A stretch of DNA of 64,000 nucleotides from CBDCWQ01 sp965223435. Its GTDB lineage: Bacteria > Myxococcota > Kuafuiibacteriia > Kuafuiibacteriales > Kuafuiibacteriaceae. A program made the position numbers and the translations under genes. Shown in pieces: positions 11,901-21,300 of the stretch (within the stretch, counting starts at the first letter, position 1; each line of letters opens with the position of its first letter). The stretch spans positions 186,001-250,000 of the forward strand of contig CBDCWQ010000001.1 of assembly GCA_965223435.1 (NCBI GenBank), given 5' to 3'. The notes below the pieces were generated by a model. It saw only the letters and a program-made list of their open reading frames with translations. It searched no databases and was not told the DNA's origin.

Positions 11901-14896
11901 CCATCTGCGTGCACAGCCAGGGGCCTTCCGCCTGGGGCCCATCACCATCGGCTGACGATTCCTCGGTGATTCCGGAAGTCGGAAGCATCCAAGAAGCGCT
12001 CGACGCCCTTTGGTTCTACAGCCCCTTCAAACCCGCAATCATCATCGAACGAGGGGCACTGGAGCACGGCTACGTATCGCCCAGGGTTCGCGGCGATTTT
12101 GTGGACCTCATCGTGCGCGCCGAAGGCTCTGAGGCACCTGAATCCGATAGCCGTGCCGACGCCGAACTCGACCCACCCAATGCAATAGGCATCATTGAAC
12201 TGAGAGGCGTCGAAAAAGAGGCCACGCCCGAGGGCTATCTTTGCACCCACGATCCCGAGCTTGTTCATCTTTTCGGAACGAGTGCGCGAGAACTGGTGAA
12301 AAAGTGGCGCACCAAAGGCCGCGATGTTTTCCACCTCAATTGGCGGAGCTCGCTCGATCCTCGTGCGCTGGCCGTCTATCGAGACTTTAGACGATTGAAC
12401 CCATCCGAGGAGCTTTCACCCAACAAAGGCTTTAAGATCAATCTCAAAAAGGCTGTTCGCCCCGTGCCTGGCGTTCCGCTGTACTGCATCCCCCTGTCAG
12501 AACTCGAAAACGAACAGGGTGACAACCGAACCGTCGTGGTCATCAACCCCGAGCCCCGTTCCTTGGACCTCGAATTTGATGCGTTCCTTCACGGAAAACC
12601 GAAGATCCCATTCCGGGCACGCAAGATTGCTGTGCAGTTTAAGGTCACCCACGAGCTCCTCAAGCATGCGGGACTGTTTCCGACCCGCGCCTACGTCACC
12701 TTGTTCAAGATGCGTAAGTCCGACATCGGCCAAACCGGACCAACGGACCAAATCGTTCACATCTTCAATGTCAAGAACAACAAGATCGGAGAATCGACCC
12801 ACGAATTCGGCCTAGAGAAAAGCCTCCTCGGTGAAGACCCAGAAGACTTTCTTGAAAGCATGGAAACCGATGAAACCCTATTTGCCAGCTTCGCCGTCGA
12901 TATCGGTTCGGTCGAGGGGGCACAATACATCGGAACCTTTGTGACCGAACCTGAGGCTGTGATTCGGAAAGACGGATTCCAAGTAAACAGCGTGGATGAA
13001 CCACCGCCACCCCCGGGTGCCTTTCAACTGGACGCCTCCGCACTCGCTTTGTTGGGAGCCCAAGACTGGAGCAAGAGCGTATACGCCTACGGCGAGCTCG
13101 AACCCGCCGCGGGCGCCCATCTCGCCCCCGGCGCCGGGGCTTTCTCGGCCGCAGACCTCGCACGCCCTGAACTTGTCCAACAGAATATCCTCATCACCAC
13201 GCTCACGGAGGCTGCCGTAGTGGCCACCGGCAGGGAGGCTCTCAAGGCTCTGTTGATGAACATCATCGCCATTGGCGTCCATCTGGGTGTGGCTTCGGCC
13301 ACCAGCGAAAAAGAGGTCGACCTGATGGTGGAGCTCATGATGGGGCATTCTCGACCCAACATCGTCGTGGTTGAACCCGAAGTTCAACTTGCCCCTCTGG
13401 GGCCGGACTTCGAGTACATCACGAGCATCGACGCCATCCCCGACCACGCACCGGACGCGATCTACGACTGGGTACCCACCCTCGTGTCCACCCACGGTGA
13501 GGGTCTTGACTACGTGTACAGCAAGAACCTTCTCGACAACATCGGCTTTCACGCCGAATCTCATGTCAAAGAGGAATGGGCGCAAAAACTCCGGGGCTGG
13601 TGGAGCGGAAAGTTACCGCAAGACGTTGTCCTCAAAAAGACCTGGGATGGCGTCGAAGTCTATCGCGCGGTGCGCTGGACGACCGGGTTCTCGACCGAAT
13701 CACCCCTGGGCACGGTCATCCAAGTCACCGCCGGAGACGGCGCGCGCGTCGTCTACACCCACCCCGTAGGCTTTTGGCACGACTGGTATCAAAAAGAGGT
13801 TCGTGCCGACGACGTACCCAGCCACTACAGTGAGGTCCACCGAGACGCCGTCGACCACTGGTTGCTCAACGAAATTCTCGGCACCGACGATCACGTCAAC
13901 TGGCGAGACTGGCGCGAAAACCAGAGCAGGACCTACGCGGGACATCATGATGGCAGCACACCCTTCACCATCGAAACCGATCGCTACGACGCCGCCAGCG
14001 ATCTGTTTCTCTTGAAACTCAGCCGCCCACTCGCCGAAGACGAAATGCTCGTGTTCTACTGCAGCAGCGACCCCCGTCAGCTCGACCAACTCACCTCCGA
14101 CTGGTTTAAATACGCCCTCCTTCGGGGGCAAGCCTCATCCATTTCCACCTTCTACGTGAACTCAGTAGACGCTCCACACGGTCAACTCGCGCCGTCCGGT
14201 GTGGGGATGGGTCCCGGGCGTTACAAGCTCTATTGCCGGTTTGCGCTGAGAACCGAAGAAGAAGCTACAAGGGCTGCATTCAACGAGGTCCAGCGCGCAT
14301 TCCAGAATTACATCAAGGGTGCGAATCTCGACCCCTATACCCCTAACGGCGAACTTAATACCAAGCAATTTACAGCGGACTGGCTGGCGTCGATGCCCTT
14401 CGAACTTCAACTACACGCCAAAACCGCTCTGCTCCGCGGGTTCCGGCTGGGCTTGCGTCTCGACCCAAGAAACGACGAGGCACTCGAACCTTCAGAATCT
14501 GTTTTTTCCCCCTTGCTGGGACCTTTCGAACTGCCGATAACCGATATCCTCCTACGAGCACGTTACGACAGCGATGCGAAAAACATAAGAATCGAATTCC
14601 GAACCAACCCCACCCCAGGAAGCCAGTTCAACGTTCGAATCTATCGAATGGCCAACGGAGAGATCAAAGACACCCTTTCATTTTTCGTAAGTGAGCCGAA
14701 ACTCGACGGCGGTGACTGGCTCTTCCGCGATATCGATGATGAAAGTCCGCTTGGCGTAACCCTCGAGGAGATGATCGCCGCCCTTTCCCCCGAAGAGGAA
14801 CTCAGAGTCCAGATCCGGATCCGGGGACCGGACGGACAGTTCATCAATACCAGCGACGTCCCCCTCGAGAATCTCCCCTTCCGAGTGAACCGATAA
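2951..14896 (+). CDS. Giant exported multi-domain protein, paralog A (3,981 aa)
   Basis: I chose the ATG at 2951 because AGAAGGAAG sits just before it and an N-terminal export signal follows (basic start, hydrophobic core 'TLVTVSCFTLGS', end near 'VQAEG'). Domains in rough residue order: a Trp/Gly-Pro module (60-210, 'EPGWTLASFP', 'YWVHADRHIGL'), Ig-like repeats (420-780), an FN3-like domain (790-890), a sialidase-like BNR propeller (900-1460) with a Cys cluster 'CGSCTC' near 1095, a helical toroid resembling six-hairpin glycosidases (1600-2150 and probably further, 'GWPFSWNTDGDGWEDARL', 'AAIDNCSWLSLS'), then a long mixed C-terminal region shared with the short paralog at 52.4-55.9 kb. No catalytic residues can be assigned with confidence. 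It is likely a secreted or surface protein. A second giant gene follows 442 bases later. Confidence 0.85.
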   Translation: MNGFRGRFLRASTPRKRMTRVFRTLVTVSCFTLGSQPYWVQAEGSAPGTGTSNLPEAELGSYTFEPGWTLASFPSSGKTAVHPQLQSHGLTLWTATSTGADKIILDPKDPVESNVVYWVHADRHIGLTLKTDGTEAVDGEAPSPRPPETPGWHLVSVEVPRPYGDPNIIKMLRWDAQHQAYRRVRLGQMLTPGQGYRALFGQAARPFAESCLPATWNFLDAARMVERCPFSFDPSEILPPATAVSSNLSSNMGAQPGARLILQGTGTEPTASPEQLASANTHFVIQVDPNGVWQIHGEPQKIEAWITAKDNGQFPDKIHVAVAGTYVPVQASHYENTAFGYAPNAPENDKQPPSEAVIRLAELVHYLTDELGLVSSIENASNQPLPPHLVDALGVRFLNASPSNGTDHESEELSPTSNPAPTLVVLFPPEQTHHTNARSLVFSGQAFDEDLQAVYINGVPVHTSTRAFSHLAFLDPGKNSFEVLAVDSRDQSRRLWREVNVDTTHPQIEASVHSESEILRFQAKVIDAHLADWTLNGEALPRSGQFVHKVHSHDLPLGASVFAFRATDLAQNSTEHRITVRKSTDGVSVHAEALKATAEAATEAPASVRPPALILVQPEQDTHHVREPRFVLKGEAITPAFAGVTINGVLTSTVSGAFETELRLGETQTPTHIVVHDQYGRRDQRTLELVYDAMPPKLHTVGGQEQTVYLADHVITGTVEEPHLAKLGIKTSQEAQTVPLELLDGRFQHAVFLEEGENLFELYAEDHAGNTTTERIVVRYETILSSPRTPLPPAQVFAAAQEQSVILRWRAPRLFEDGTPIPPGVPLSYRVYREANRIAELDIDQMEDTGLERDRTYTYYVTTVLPVADGLPLESEPSELLTIELATPAPIADPGHFETPSFATPEGVSAVIPKVALSSHQGQTLAHLVYVAQSDLGEELRVVRSEKAGQAGSFSSPTVLFSLEPGWIVTDAAVASQDAGVVVAWISEAEKNDAQGDEGESSSRVHVWESYDGGKSFSGAPTLVRQSKKWKRGIDVGYDRSQNVHLVWGEAHKALYLKNFEGEPVNVFDETKRDENLLSMNYHRTYHTQKQCGSCTCTTEEHEVYPFALEENPDTHEPFGAHFYRTEEAYVYSPALHIDDNRISIVVRQDRMWDNRPVRNPDWLGEHGPKTPPERQTANDPSCPLEGQTRWQMGFRKTWKTHAGEPNPARPLDEPAVDTEEAQWAHYEKTGVLHAYDDSAWHPKDWYQYLYEGSWHDDDLIKVAQRPIEEGSWAEAGWTENTWQDDTHQSWRISILSRIDEKARDGKPSHPTLFSDGVGRLFAAYENGTSEDPNAPGNNALYIQSSDDGGVQWSEPQAVGVGYMPKLGITDSDDRALIYYSAEQKGGGAIRVLRRTDPQAEYDSEAVNHRTPLEIHWKSHGRSAGRLIGAPALATHGDLHLAAWVDAPASSQESKRIVVARASPLVDVHAYHVSHRAKLVSGKSAAYSVTAVNKYHMSVDTDQTVELSRTNHSDATETTSSSQRAQAEHASAPADSLASKPVAAAALVTGSVDTFTVSLKSGQGTFWASWEGTEVNLSAQSAVAPDAAPKQFHLLPGDVRGNYERAITARDRMLVTGHPGALGIPHVYQVEYEPDQDNPEAIAASDRLRSPELWEDPALKDAKHLAGFKRVWVYTQGIALAQFSRSLGKENQRRAQGLAAFLCDHAKTGTTKNGETVIKGWPFSWNTDGDGWEDARLVTGANAWTIHGLGAFLVSDAFYALSSDDQQDQFRLCYKQSLRGLAEHRQNIVGPEGQPLALMSAGWTTLGLKRAGQPSDLRSESGVPLAASEQERWAYYSVLDAIGYNELDPENPPSIVRWEEDTAGGRTPLTNKVIEDPAEFRALKAKARAETIVTEHNLDTLAVLNHAIEHAEEIGLDNKTELESWRNTLREGVFELLWDDQGWRADLEKTLAVHTLGKEKVARIEDALKNDSLGRMITGGTLSTDENSSFHGSIHAAIDNCSWLSLSVDYKTLPDTLEDRLARCLEYTYLQFAKKLSFESKQYYGTHYFQNAFRDPYIEPSELQEASFHLEATTGLILGLLYFADARPDHPQAEQFRDEALRLWAGVQAFVRDHGFPYSSQRIQDLSTLLSSSTALIWFIDVRDYLQAQDSSADRPLLAYARDIDPGHLETSLLEMLNEVTDSRALISDEDASVEGDLFGHLIVSGTTDGSRFTLVQDQALGIIAAVNHNDKKRAIAWARGLLSLTKDHGEASAGRAMTLPFAVTTLGRAPVVEDHITLPQVTAVYAMAWLLTHVPELEAGLRSELQEAIRGLIGFLDTFSYWGARTDGVALYTDSPMGGAHPPIAWTEDNVIAYFALREAQKAFAQAEDPSLSDALEARAEALKHAIASVLWNEDSATPLIGYPKAASESALKSTGVGGSAMALYAAFSASIGDRTQAEASLTLARAYHAATKDLATPDAGAGPKAGADTRAFVNAHRGGWSTLGVETLWAHRTTARFDARRTDIAALELNDLLDAPLTPSARLGALIAGHMDGAFGHFEYDETIDKGQLAAVATELVRIYAETVGALLAQDPHPHVFDHLFTQLVHIRFVEQGVEQGQTPQAWIEAKGPNLGRLPRQVAAELLNPCGLNPQKRAALERYVGIGCEVLSRAFEDRVLRRGVRPDALEGFESMGVVLSAADQKALWDTLLARLGHTAVAVVGLKTQEAPVGVAQGTWDFLESTAPLTLPSNATQTEIQSEVRARIKDAIWTGVRNAVLDEHVLTFAWSTFDPIAVFHTESPSYFSRLSLELRVLQDFDTPVEYRAQGIVSAPGPVTPDRERILGRRALRRFVNTYAEGELARFSSETGLSADLVHQVLKNGQMSETFLSAIIEPYAAGNAEALLALLPDPTPAQKAPTFSVPPTAAGFLYTLTAGGALTNPGWYQVFQELARHLGPALVPALVPDADNQGTPNNGVNGPIDPFGHDPCGVQSLGGLQGDDGYTTICVHSQGPSAWGPSPSADDSSVIPEVGSIQEALDALWFYSPFKPAIIIERGALEHGYVSPRVRGDFVDLIVRAEGSEAPESDSRADAELDPPNAIGIIELRGVEKEATPEGYLCTHDPELVHLFGTSARELVKKWRTKGRDVFHLNWRSSLDPRALAVYRDFRRLNPSEELSPNKGFKINLKKAVRPVPGVPLYCIPLSELENEQGDNRTVVVINPEPRSLDLEFDAFLHGKPKIPFRARKIAVQFKVTHELLKHAGLFPTRAYVTLFKMRKSDIGQTGPTDQIVHIFNVKNNKIGESTHEFGLEKSLLGEDPEDFLESMETDETLFASFAVDIGSVEGAQYIGTFVTEPEAVIRKDGFQVNSVDEPPPPPGAFQLDASALALLGAQDWSKSVYAYGELEPAAGAHLAPGAGAFSAADLARPELVQQNILITTLTEAAVVATGREALKALLMNIIAIGVHLGVASATSEKEVDLMVELMMGHSRPNIVVVEPEVQLAPLGPDFEYITSIDAIPDHAPDAIYDWVPTLVSTHGEGLDYVYSKNLLDNIGFHAESHVKEEWAQKLRGWWSGKLPQDVVLKKTWDGVEVYRAVRWTTGFSTESPLGTVIQVTAGDGARVVYTHPVGFWHDWYQKEVRADDVPSHYSEVHRDAVDHWLLNEILGTDDHVNWRDWRENQSRTYAGHHDGSTPFTIETDRYDAASDLFLLKLSRPLAEDEMLVFYCSSDPRQLDQLTSDWFKYALLRGQASSISTFYVNSVDAPHGQLAPSGVGMGPGRYKLYCRFALRTEEEATRAAFNEVQRAFQNYIKGANLDPYTPNGELNTKQFTADWLASMPFELQLHAKTALLRGFRLGLRLDPRNDEALEPSESVFSPLLGPFELPITDILLRARYDSDAKNIRIEFRTNPTPGSQFNVRIYRMANGEIKDTLSFFVSEPKLDGGDWLFRDIDDESPLGVTLEEMIAALSPEEELRVQIRIRGPDGQFINTSDVPLENLPFRVNR

Positions 14897-15338
14897 GAAA
14901 CCCTGCCGGCAGAGGAACGCGAGAGGGGGGCAAGCCGAGCCCAACGCCCAAGTGTGAAACGAACGGCCGAATCAACACCTAGCAAGGAGTAGCGAAGCAC
15001 GCGCCTGGCTTTCGAGCCCTGTCACCCGCCATCCTTAACAAATGGCACCTAACCTAGGGTTTAAGGTAGCCGGAATTCTGCCGCCCACGGTCGACAGCTT
15101 GGATTGCACTCTTATGGTGATCCACTCATCGCGGCCAATAACCACCTGAATCAATTTGACAGGTACCGGTTTGAACCCCGACTAATGGCTCCCGCTGGCG
15201 TAAATCCCTCAATAAGGCCGGAACGTTCGGAGGGGGCGGTCAGCTCACTACCGGCAGCCCACAAGCTGCAGGCTGGGGTATCGTGGGGGCTCATCGGTCA
15301 CAAACACTGCACGCTCTCAAGTTCAGGGGGGAACTTGG
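14897..15338. other. Intergenic region between the two giant genes
   Basis: This 442-base gap shows no gene with protein-like composition. The frame at 15104-15574 is an out-of-phase run into the next gene. No clear terminator or promoter stands out. The last bases (GGGGGGAACTTGG) supply the ribosome-binding site of the next gene. Confidence 0.4.
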
Positions 15339-18300
15339 ATGTTGGATACATTTCGATTTCGCGGGAAGACACTGAGCCACGCATTGATCGTGCGGGTGCC
15401 CTTCGGGCTGGCTATGTTCTGTGGCCTCCTCGGCTCTGCGCCCCCCGTCCCTCCATCGAATCACGAGTCCCAGTTCACCCACCGCCTCGACCGCGGCTGG
15501 AACCTCACAAGTTTTCCGGGTGCGTTCAGCCACCGCATCGAGTCATCATGGGGCCTGCAAATTTGGGAAGTTGAGCCATCGGAGCCCCAAGCACCCAGCA
15601 CCATCAGGGCACCCGCCACCTTGGAGCCGGACAAGCTCTATTGGGTCTGGTCCCCCAAACCGCACAAAATTTCCGTCCCTGCCCGCGAAAGCCGGTCCCA
15701 TCACCCACACCAGAACATCCCCCCCACCGGCCCCGGATGGCATCCCTTTTCTATCGGCTTCAACCCAGCCGAGGGCAAAGACCGATCCTGGGTATCTACC
15801 GATCCCCTGGTGCGCACCATTCTTCGCTGGAGCCCTCAAAAACAAGCGTTCGAACGGCTGCGCAAAACAGATCCGTTGGAGCCCGGCCGCGGATACTGGG
15901 CCTACCTCGCGGTCGCCCACGGACCAGGCCCTCTCTACATGAATCCGGACCGCGGCCGTCTGAAGCGGCCCACCGCGCCCTTGGAACTGAGGGCGGCATC
16001 CAATGGGAAATCCGCTGTACTTTTCTGGAAGGCCCCGACTTTGTTCGAAGATGGCTCACCCCTCCCTAAAGGCGTGGAACCGAAGTTCCGTATCTACCGG
16101 AACGGGTTGATGGTGGCTGAGCAAGGGCGCGTCGGCTACCGCGAACATTTTGGCGTTCTGGAGGGACTGCAGCACTACGCCGTCACTGCAGTCCTTACGA
16201 GCGCCGAGGGCGACGTCCTGGAGTCGGTGCCTTCTCGCAGCGCCCAGGTTCAGGCCTACGAGACCTCAAAACCTCCACCGCCTGGCACCTTCGAAGCTCC
16301 TGCGCGCGTATCCGGGCAGGGCGACAGACAACACCTCCCAAAGACGGCACTCACCATGTTGGGCGACCAAGTGCACGCCCATCTTGGGTTTGTGGCGCGG
16401 GGCGGCAACCACGCACCCGATCGCATTCAATATACGGTAAGCCCCCACGCAGGAAGGCCGGGGAGCTTCCGTCCCCTACTCACCCTAAGCTCGTCCAAGC
16501 CTGACCACCACATCACCGACCTCGCCCTGGCCGCCCAAGGTGCCAAGCTCACCCTTGCGTGGATCGAACGTGCAAACACCGCCGATGCTCAGGAGAGTTG
16601 GCTTTACGTGTCCCTCAGCCAAGACGGAGGCCAAACTTTTGGCGAAAAACGTCTCATCCGGGACGGAGCGAGCTGGAAGAGAGGCCTAGATACGGCCTAC
16701 GACAAAAGCGGTCAGCACCATCTCGTTTGGGGAGAGGCCAACAAAATCTACCATCTCAAAAACCTCGAGGGCGCGGCATCGAGCGTGTTTGATGTCCATG
16801 TTCGCGAAACCGCAACCGAGGTGGTGTACTACAAAGTCCAGTCCCCTCCTGGAACCGAGGGCGGCTGTGCCTGCGAAGCATGCTGGTGCCCTGAAACCGA
16901 CGTCCTCAACGAAGCGCCCTCTGGGCACCGCATCGAGGAAAGCTACGTCTACGAACCGGCGCTTCACATCGACGACGAAAAAATCAACATCGTCGCCCGA
17001 CAGCAACGTATGTGGGACAATAAAGCGGTAGTCAATCCCGCTTGGGCGACCATGGTCCAAGATCCGATCTACAGCGAACCCGTGGTCCAGCGCCTCAAAC
17101 CGATCCGACTGGTGGTCGGCTGGCGCCAAACCTGGAAGCGCGCCTACGAAGAGGGTGATGAGAAAAAGTACACCCAGCTTGGGTACCAATACCAATATTT
17201 GTACCAGGGCACGTGGCACGTTGAGGAGCTGGTCAAAATCGCTCAGCGCCCCCTCGAAGGAGATGGCCAAAGCGGCTGGCGAACATCGGTGGTTGCGAAA
17301 AACTTCAACGCAGGACGCCCACCGGCTCCCGCTCACCCCAAAGTCTACACTGGGCCCGATGGCGAAATGGTGCTGATGTTCGAAGGAACAGCCCGAGAGT
17401 CCGATGAGCGCGCCGTTTACGTGACCCGCTCCCCCGACGGAGGCCGTCGCTGGTCGCCGCCGTCTTTTTTGGCCACGGGCACAACGCCTCAAGTGGTCAC
17501 CACGTCGCCTGGCGAAACCCACGTCCTCTTTTATGCACCCGGCTCAGGCGGCCCATCCACAGAAGTACACGTACGGCAGCAGCATCGCGGGAGTACGTTC
17601 AACGAAGCGGCCACCCTCAACCGTAGCCCCACACCCACTCGACTAGAAGGCTCCGAGGCCAAAAACACACAAGAACTGGATGCCGAAGGAGCAGACTTCG
17701 TCCGAAGCCCGAGCCTTCAGGGCGGAGCGCCCTCGCTCAGCGCTTACGACGAACTGGTTCTCGCAGCCTGGGTTCGAAAAGGAAGCCAGGGAGAAGATCA
17801 GATCGTCACCACAAGAGCATCACGCAACACCGAGTTTTCTCATGTTCACGTGGCCCTTGAGAACCCGCTCGCCGGCACAAAAAACGTGTCCCTCACCGCC
17901 AGAGCGGAGAACAAATTCTCCATGCACGTCGTGCACGAAGACATTGTGCAGATCTTGCAGACGGAATCGCAACATCCATCAAGAAGCACCGCTGAAAACA
18001 CAACCCCCGATCCTGCAAACAGTACGACCGCCCATCAAGAAGGCGCAGCCACAAACATGGCCGGCAGCTGGGCGGACAACGCAACAAATAAAGCGGATAG
18101 CGGTTCAGCAGGCATTGCATCTGAGATTGCAAAGGGCAACTCAAACGACAACGCGTACGCAAGCACGAGCGCAGCGGACAACGCGACAAAAAACGCGAGC
18201 GACCGTCCAGCGGACGACGCAGGCGCAAACCTATCCAGCAATCCAGCAAAGACGGCACCCACCCAAGGATCGGGCGAAGCATCGGAGCGTACTCTCAAAG

Positions 18301-21300
18301 CGATGCTCGGGGGCCTGGCCGAAGGTTCAAGCGCAAGGGCCGGTTCTGCCCGCGAACTCTGGAGCAGCAGCGCGCTGGCCATCGATGAACCAGCATCGCC
18401 ACTGGGTCTTGAGCTCAGCCAAGGCCAAGGGCAAATCGTCATGACCGCCGGATCTGGCGATCTTGTGGCGGGGCTCATAAGCCGGGCCCAAAACGAATCT
18501 GAATCGAACATGTCTTCCGCGATGAGTCGGGACACGACGGTGCTCTTTGGGGGCGTCGCAGACAACTACCAAGACGCCCTTTTGCTTCGAGATCATCTTC
18601 TGTCCCAAAAAGTCGATGGAGCCACCCACAAAGATTTTTACTACCAAATAGAGTACCAGCCGGATCCTTCGGTCACCGATCCAACACGTGCTGAACAGCC
18701 TGATACCCCCGAAGCGCGCGACGCTTTGTACCTTGCGAAGTTCGGGCGGGTGTGGGCCTACACCCAAGGCATCACCTTGGCCCAACTGGCCACGTCACCT
18801 CAAGACTACACCAGACAGACCCTGGGCCTCGCCCGCTTCGTGTGCCACCACGCGGTCCGCGAAAACGGCACCCAAAAGATTCTGGGTTGGCCGTTTTCAT
18901 GGAATACCGACGGCGACAACTGGCAGGACGCGCGTTTGGTGACCGGGGCCACCGCCTGGGTCATTCATGGGCTGGGCGTATTCTTGAGCTCCAGCGCGTA
19001 TGAGCAAGCTTCTTCTGAAGAACAGCGCGTGTTCAAGGCTTGTTACCAAGATGCGTTGGTGGGTCTCAAAGATCACCGTCGACGTTTGACCGTCGGCGGT
19101 GCCGAGACGGCCAGTCTGATGACCGCGGGGTGGAGCACGCAAGGACTTGAACATGCCGGATCGCCCCATCGGCTGGCCAAGACCCCTGGGCTCACACCAC
19201 ACCTGGCCTTGGCTTGGGATTTTGGTCCTCAAGATGCCCTTTCTTACTACAGCGTGCTCGATGCCATCGGGTACGATACCTTCGCACCGACCGAGCTTCG
19301 TGTATGCCGCAGCCTTGCCGGCCATTCCTGCCAAAACGGCCCATCGAGCGGCGGGGGTTGGCAAAAATACCCACTCGAGGCGGAGGGCGTGTGGACCGTT
19401 CTCAAAACACGCGTGGCTGCTTCCAACGTTGTCACCGAGCATAACCTCGACGTCCTGAGCGTACTCAACCACGCCCTGCTCCATACGGGCCGACTGGGAC
19501 CAAAAACCCCCACCGAGCAAGCCACTTGGGAAAGCGACCTTCGGCAGTGGCGAGACGAACTTCGGACCGGCATTTTTCACTTTCTTTGGGATGAAGAGGG
19601 GTGGAAACAAGAATTCGAAGAAACGCTCGTGCATCTTGAAGCCAACCCTGTGGCTCAGGCGCTCACCCACGAACAAAGAAGCAACCGAGAAAACCGAATT
19701 CAGGGGCTCCAAAGGGCCCTGTCGTCCCAAGCCTTGGGGCGGGTGATCACCGGCGGCGAGCTCCAAAACGAGGCGAACGGTTTTGAATTCGAAGCCAGCC
19801 GCCACACCGCCATCGACAACTGCAGTTGGCTTTCGCTATCGGTGAACTACGAGGCCCTGAGCGAAACGATGCCTCCCGGAGACGGTGGACAATATTCGAT
19901 ATACACCGATCGCCTCGCCAAGTGTCTCGAGTACACGATTTTGCAATACGCCAAAGATCTGGGGTTTGGCGAAGATGCTTGTCATAGCAAGAACGCAAGC
20001 TGCCCACCAAGACGGACCTATCGGGGCACCCACTACTTTCAGAACGCATTCAAAGACCCGTACATCGCCCCCAGCAACCTTCAGGAGGCTTCGTACCATC
20101 TAGAAGCGACCATGGGACTCATTCTCGGACTGTTCCGTTTTGCCCAAGCACATCCCGAACACCCAGACAGTGGCCGCTTCCTCGACGAAGCACGGGGTCT
20201 GTGGGCCGGAAGTCAGGCTTTTATCCGAAACCATGGCTTTGTCTATTCCAGTCAACGCATTCAAGACCTCTCAGCCCGTATGATCTCAAGCACGGCCGTG
20301 GTTTGGTACATCGATACCTACGAGGCCCTCTCCCAAGACGATAGCGCCTCCGGCCGGCCGCTACGGCCGTACGACCAGGCTTTGGCCAAACAGCTGCCTG
20401 CATGGCTGCGGGGTGCCGAAAAAGAACTCGACGCTTTGTACGATCCCCTCACCACGTCATCGACAAGCATCAAAGACTTGGCGCTGTGGCTCATCGTGAC
20501 CACCAACCAAAAAAGGCGGCAAGAGGCCCATGGCCTGGCCCAAGAACTCAGTGCAAGGCTCACCGAACCGCCGGACCTACAACCATCGCACCCGCTGAAA
20601 GCCCATCTCTTGGGCTACTATGCCCTGGCTTGGTATCTTGACCAAAACGAAGGGATCGGCGGCACGAGCGACCTTGAATCTGTTCTTCGACTTGGCCTAA
20701 GTGAGCAAGTTCAACGTCACGTCAGCCTCGAAAGCGGCCCCCTTCGGGGCCTCTTTCAAAGGCCCGAAAACGACAACGTCGCCGAGCTCGAAGACAACGT
20801 CATCGGCTATTTTGCCCTACAGCTCGGTGCCGCAAGCCTGGTGGGGACGACCGATGGACATCTTTTGCGCGAACACCTTGGCATCTTGGGCGAGCGTTTG
20901 ACCGAGCTTTGTGGGCTTGACGACGGAGCACTTCCGGCCCGATGGGTCAATGAATGGGGCACCGAAAGAAGTTCCACAAATGGGATGCGTGCCTACAATT
21001 CATGTAGCCTTTTCGCCTCGAGGATCGGTGCTGGGCGAAAAGCCCTCTTCTTACTCGAGGAAGGACGCGCCCTTCAGTCGTCCTCAACCCAAACGAAAAA
21101 CGGCCCCGAAATCGTTCCAGAAGATCTGGCCTGGCAAAAAATCTTTGCCCTTCTCGCCCTGCGGGCAGCGTCAGCGCTGGATCCCCGACAAAACGAAATC
21201 GCGCGCGTCGAACTCCAAGGCCATGACGACCTCGACCGAGAAAGCCCCGAAATGCGGCTGCTGGCGCTGGTGGTTGACCATCCCCGCGGCGCCTTTGGCA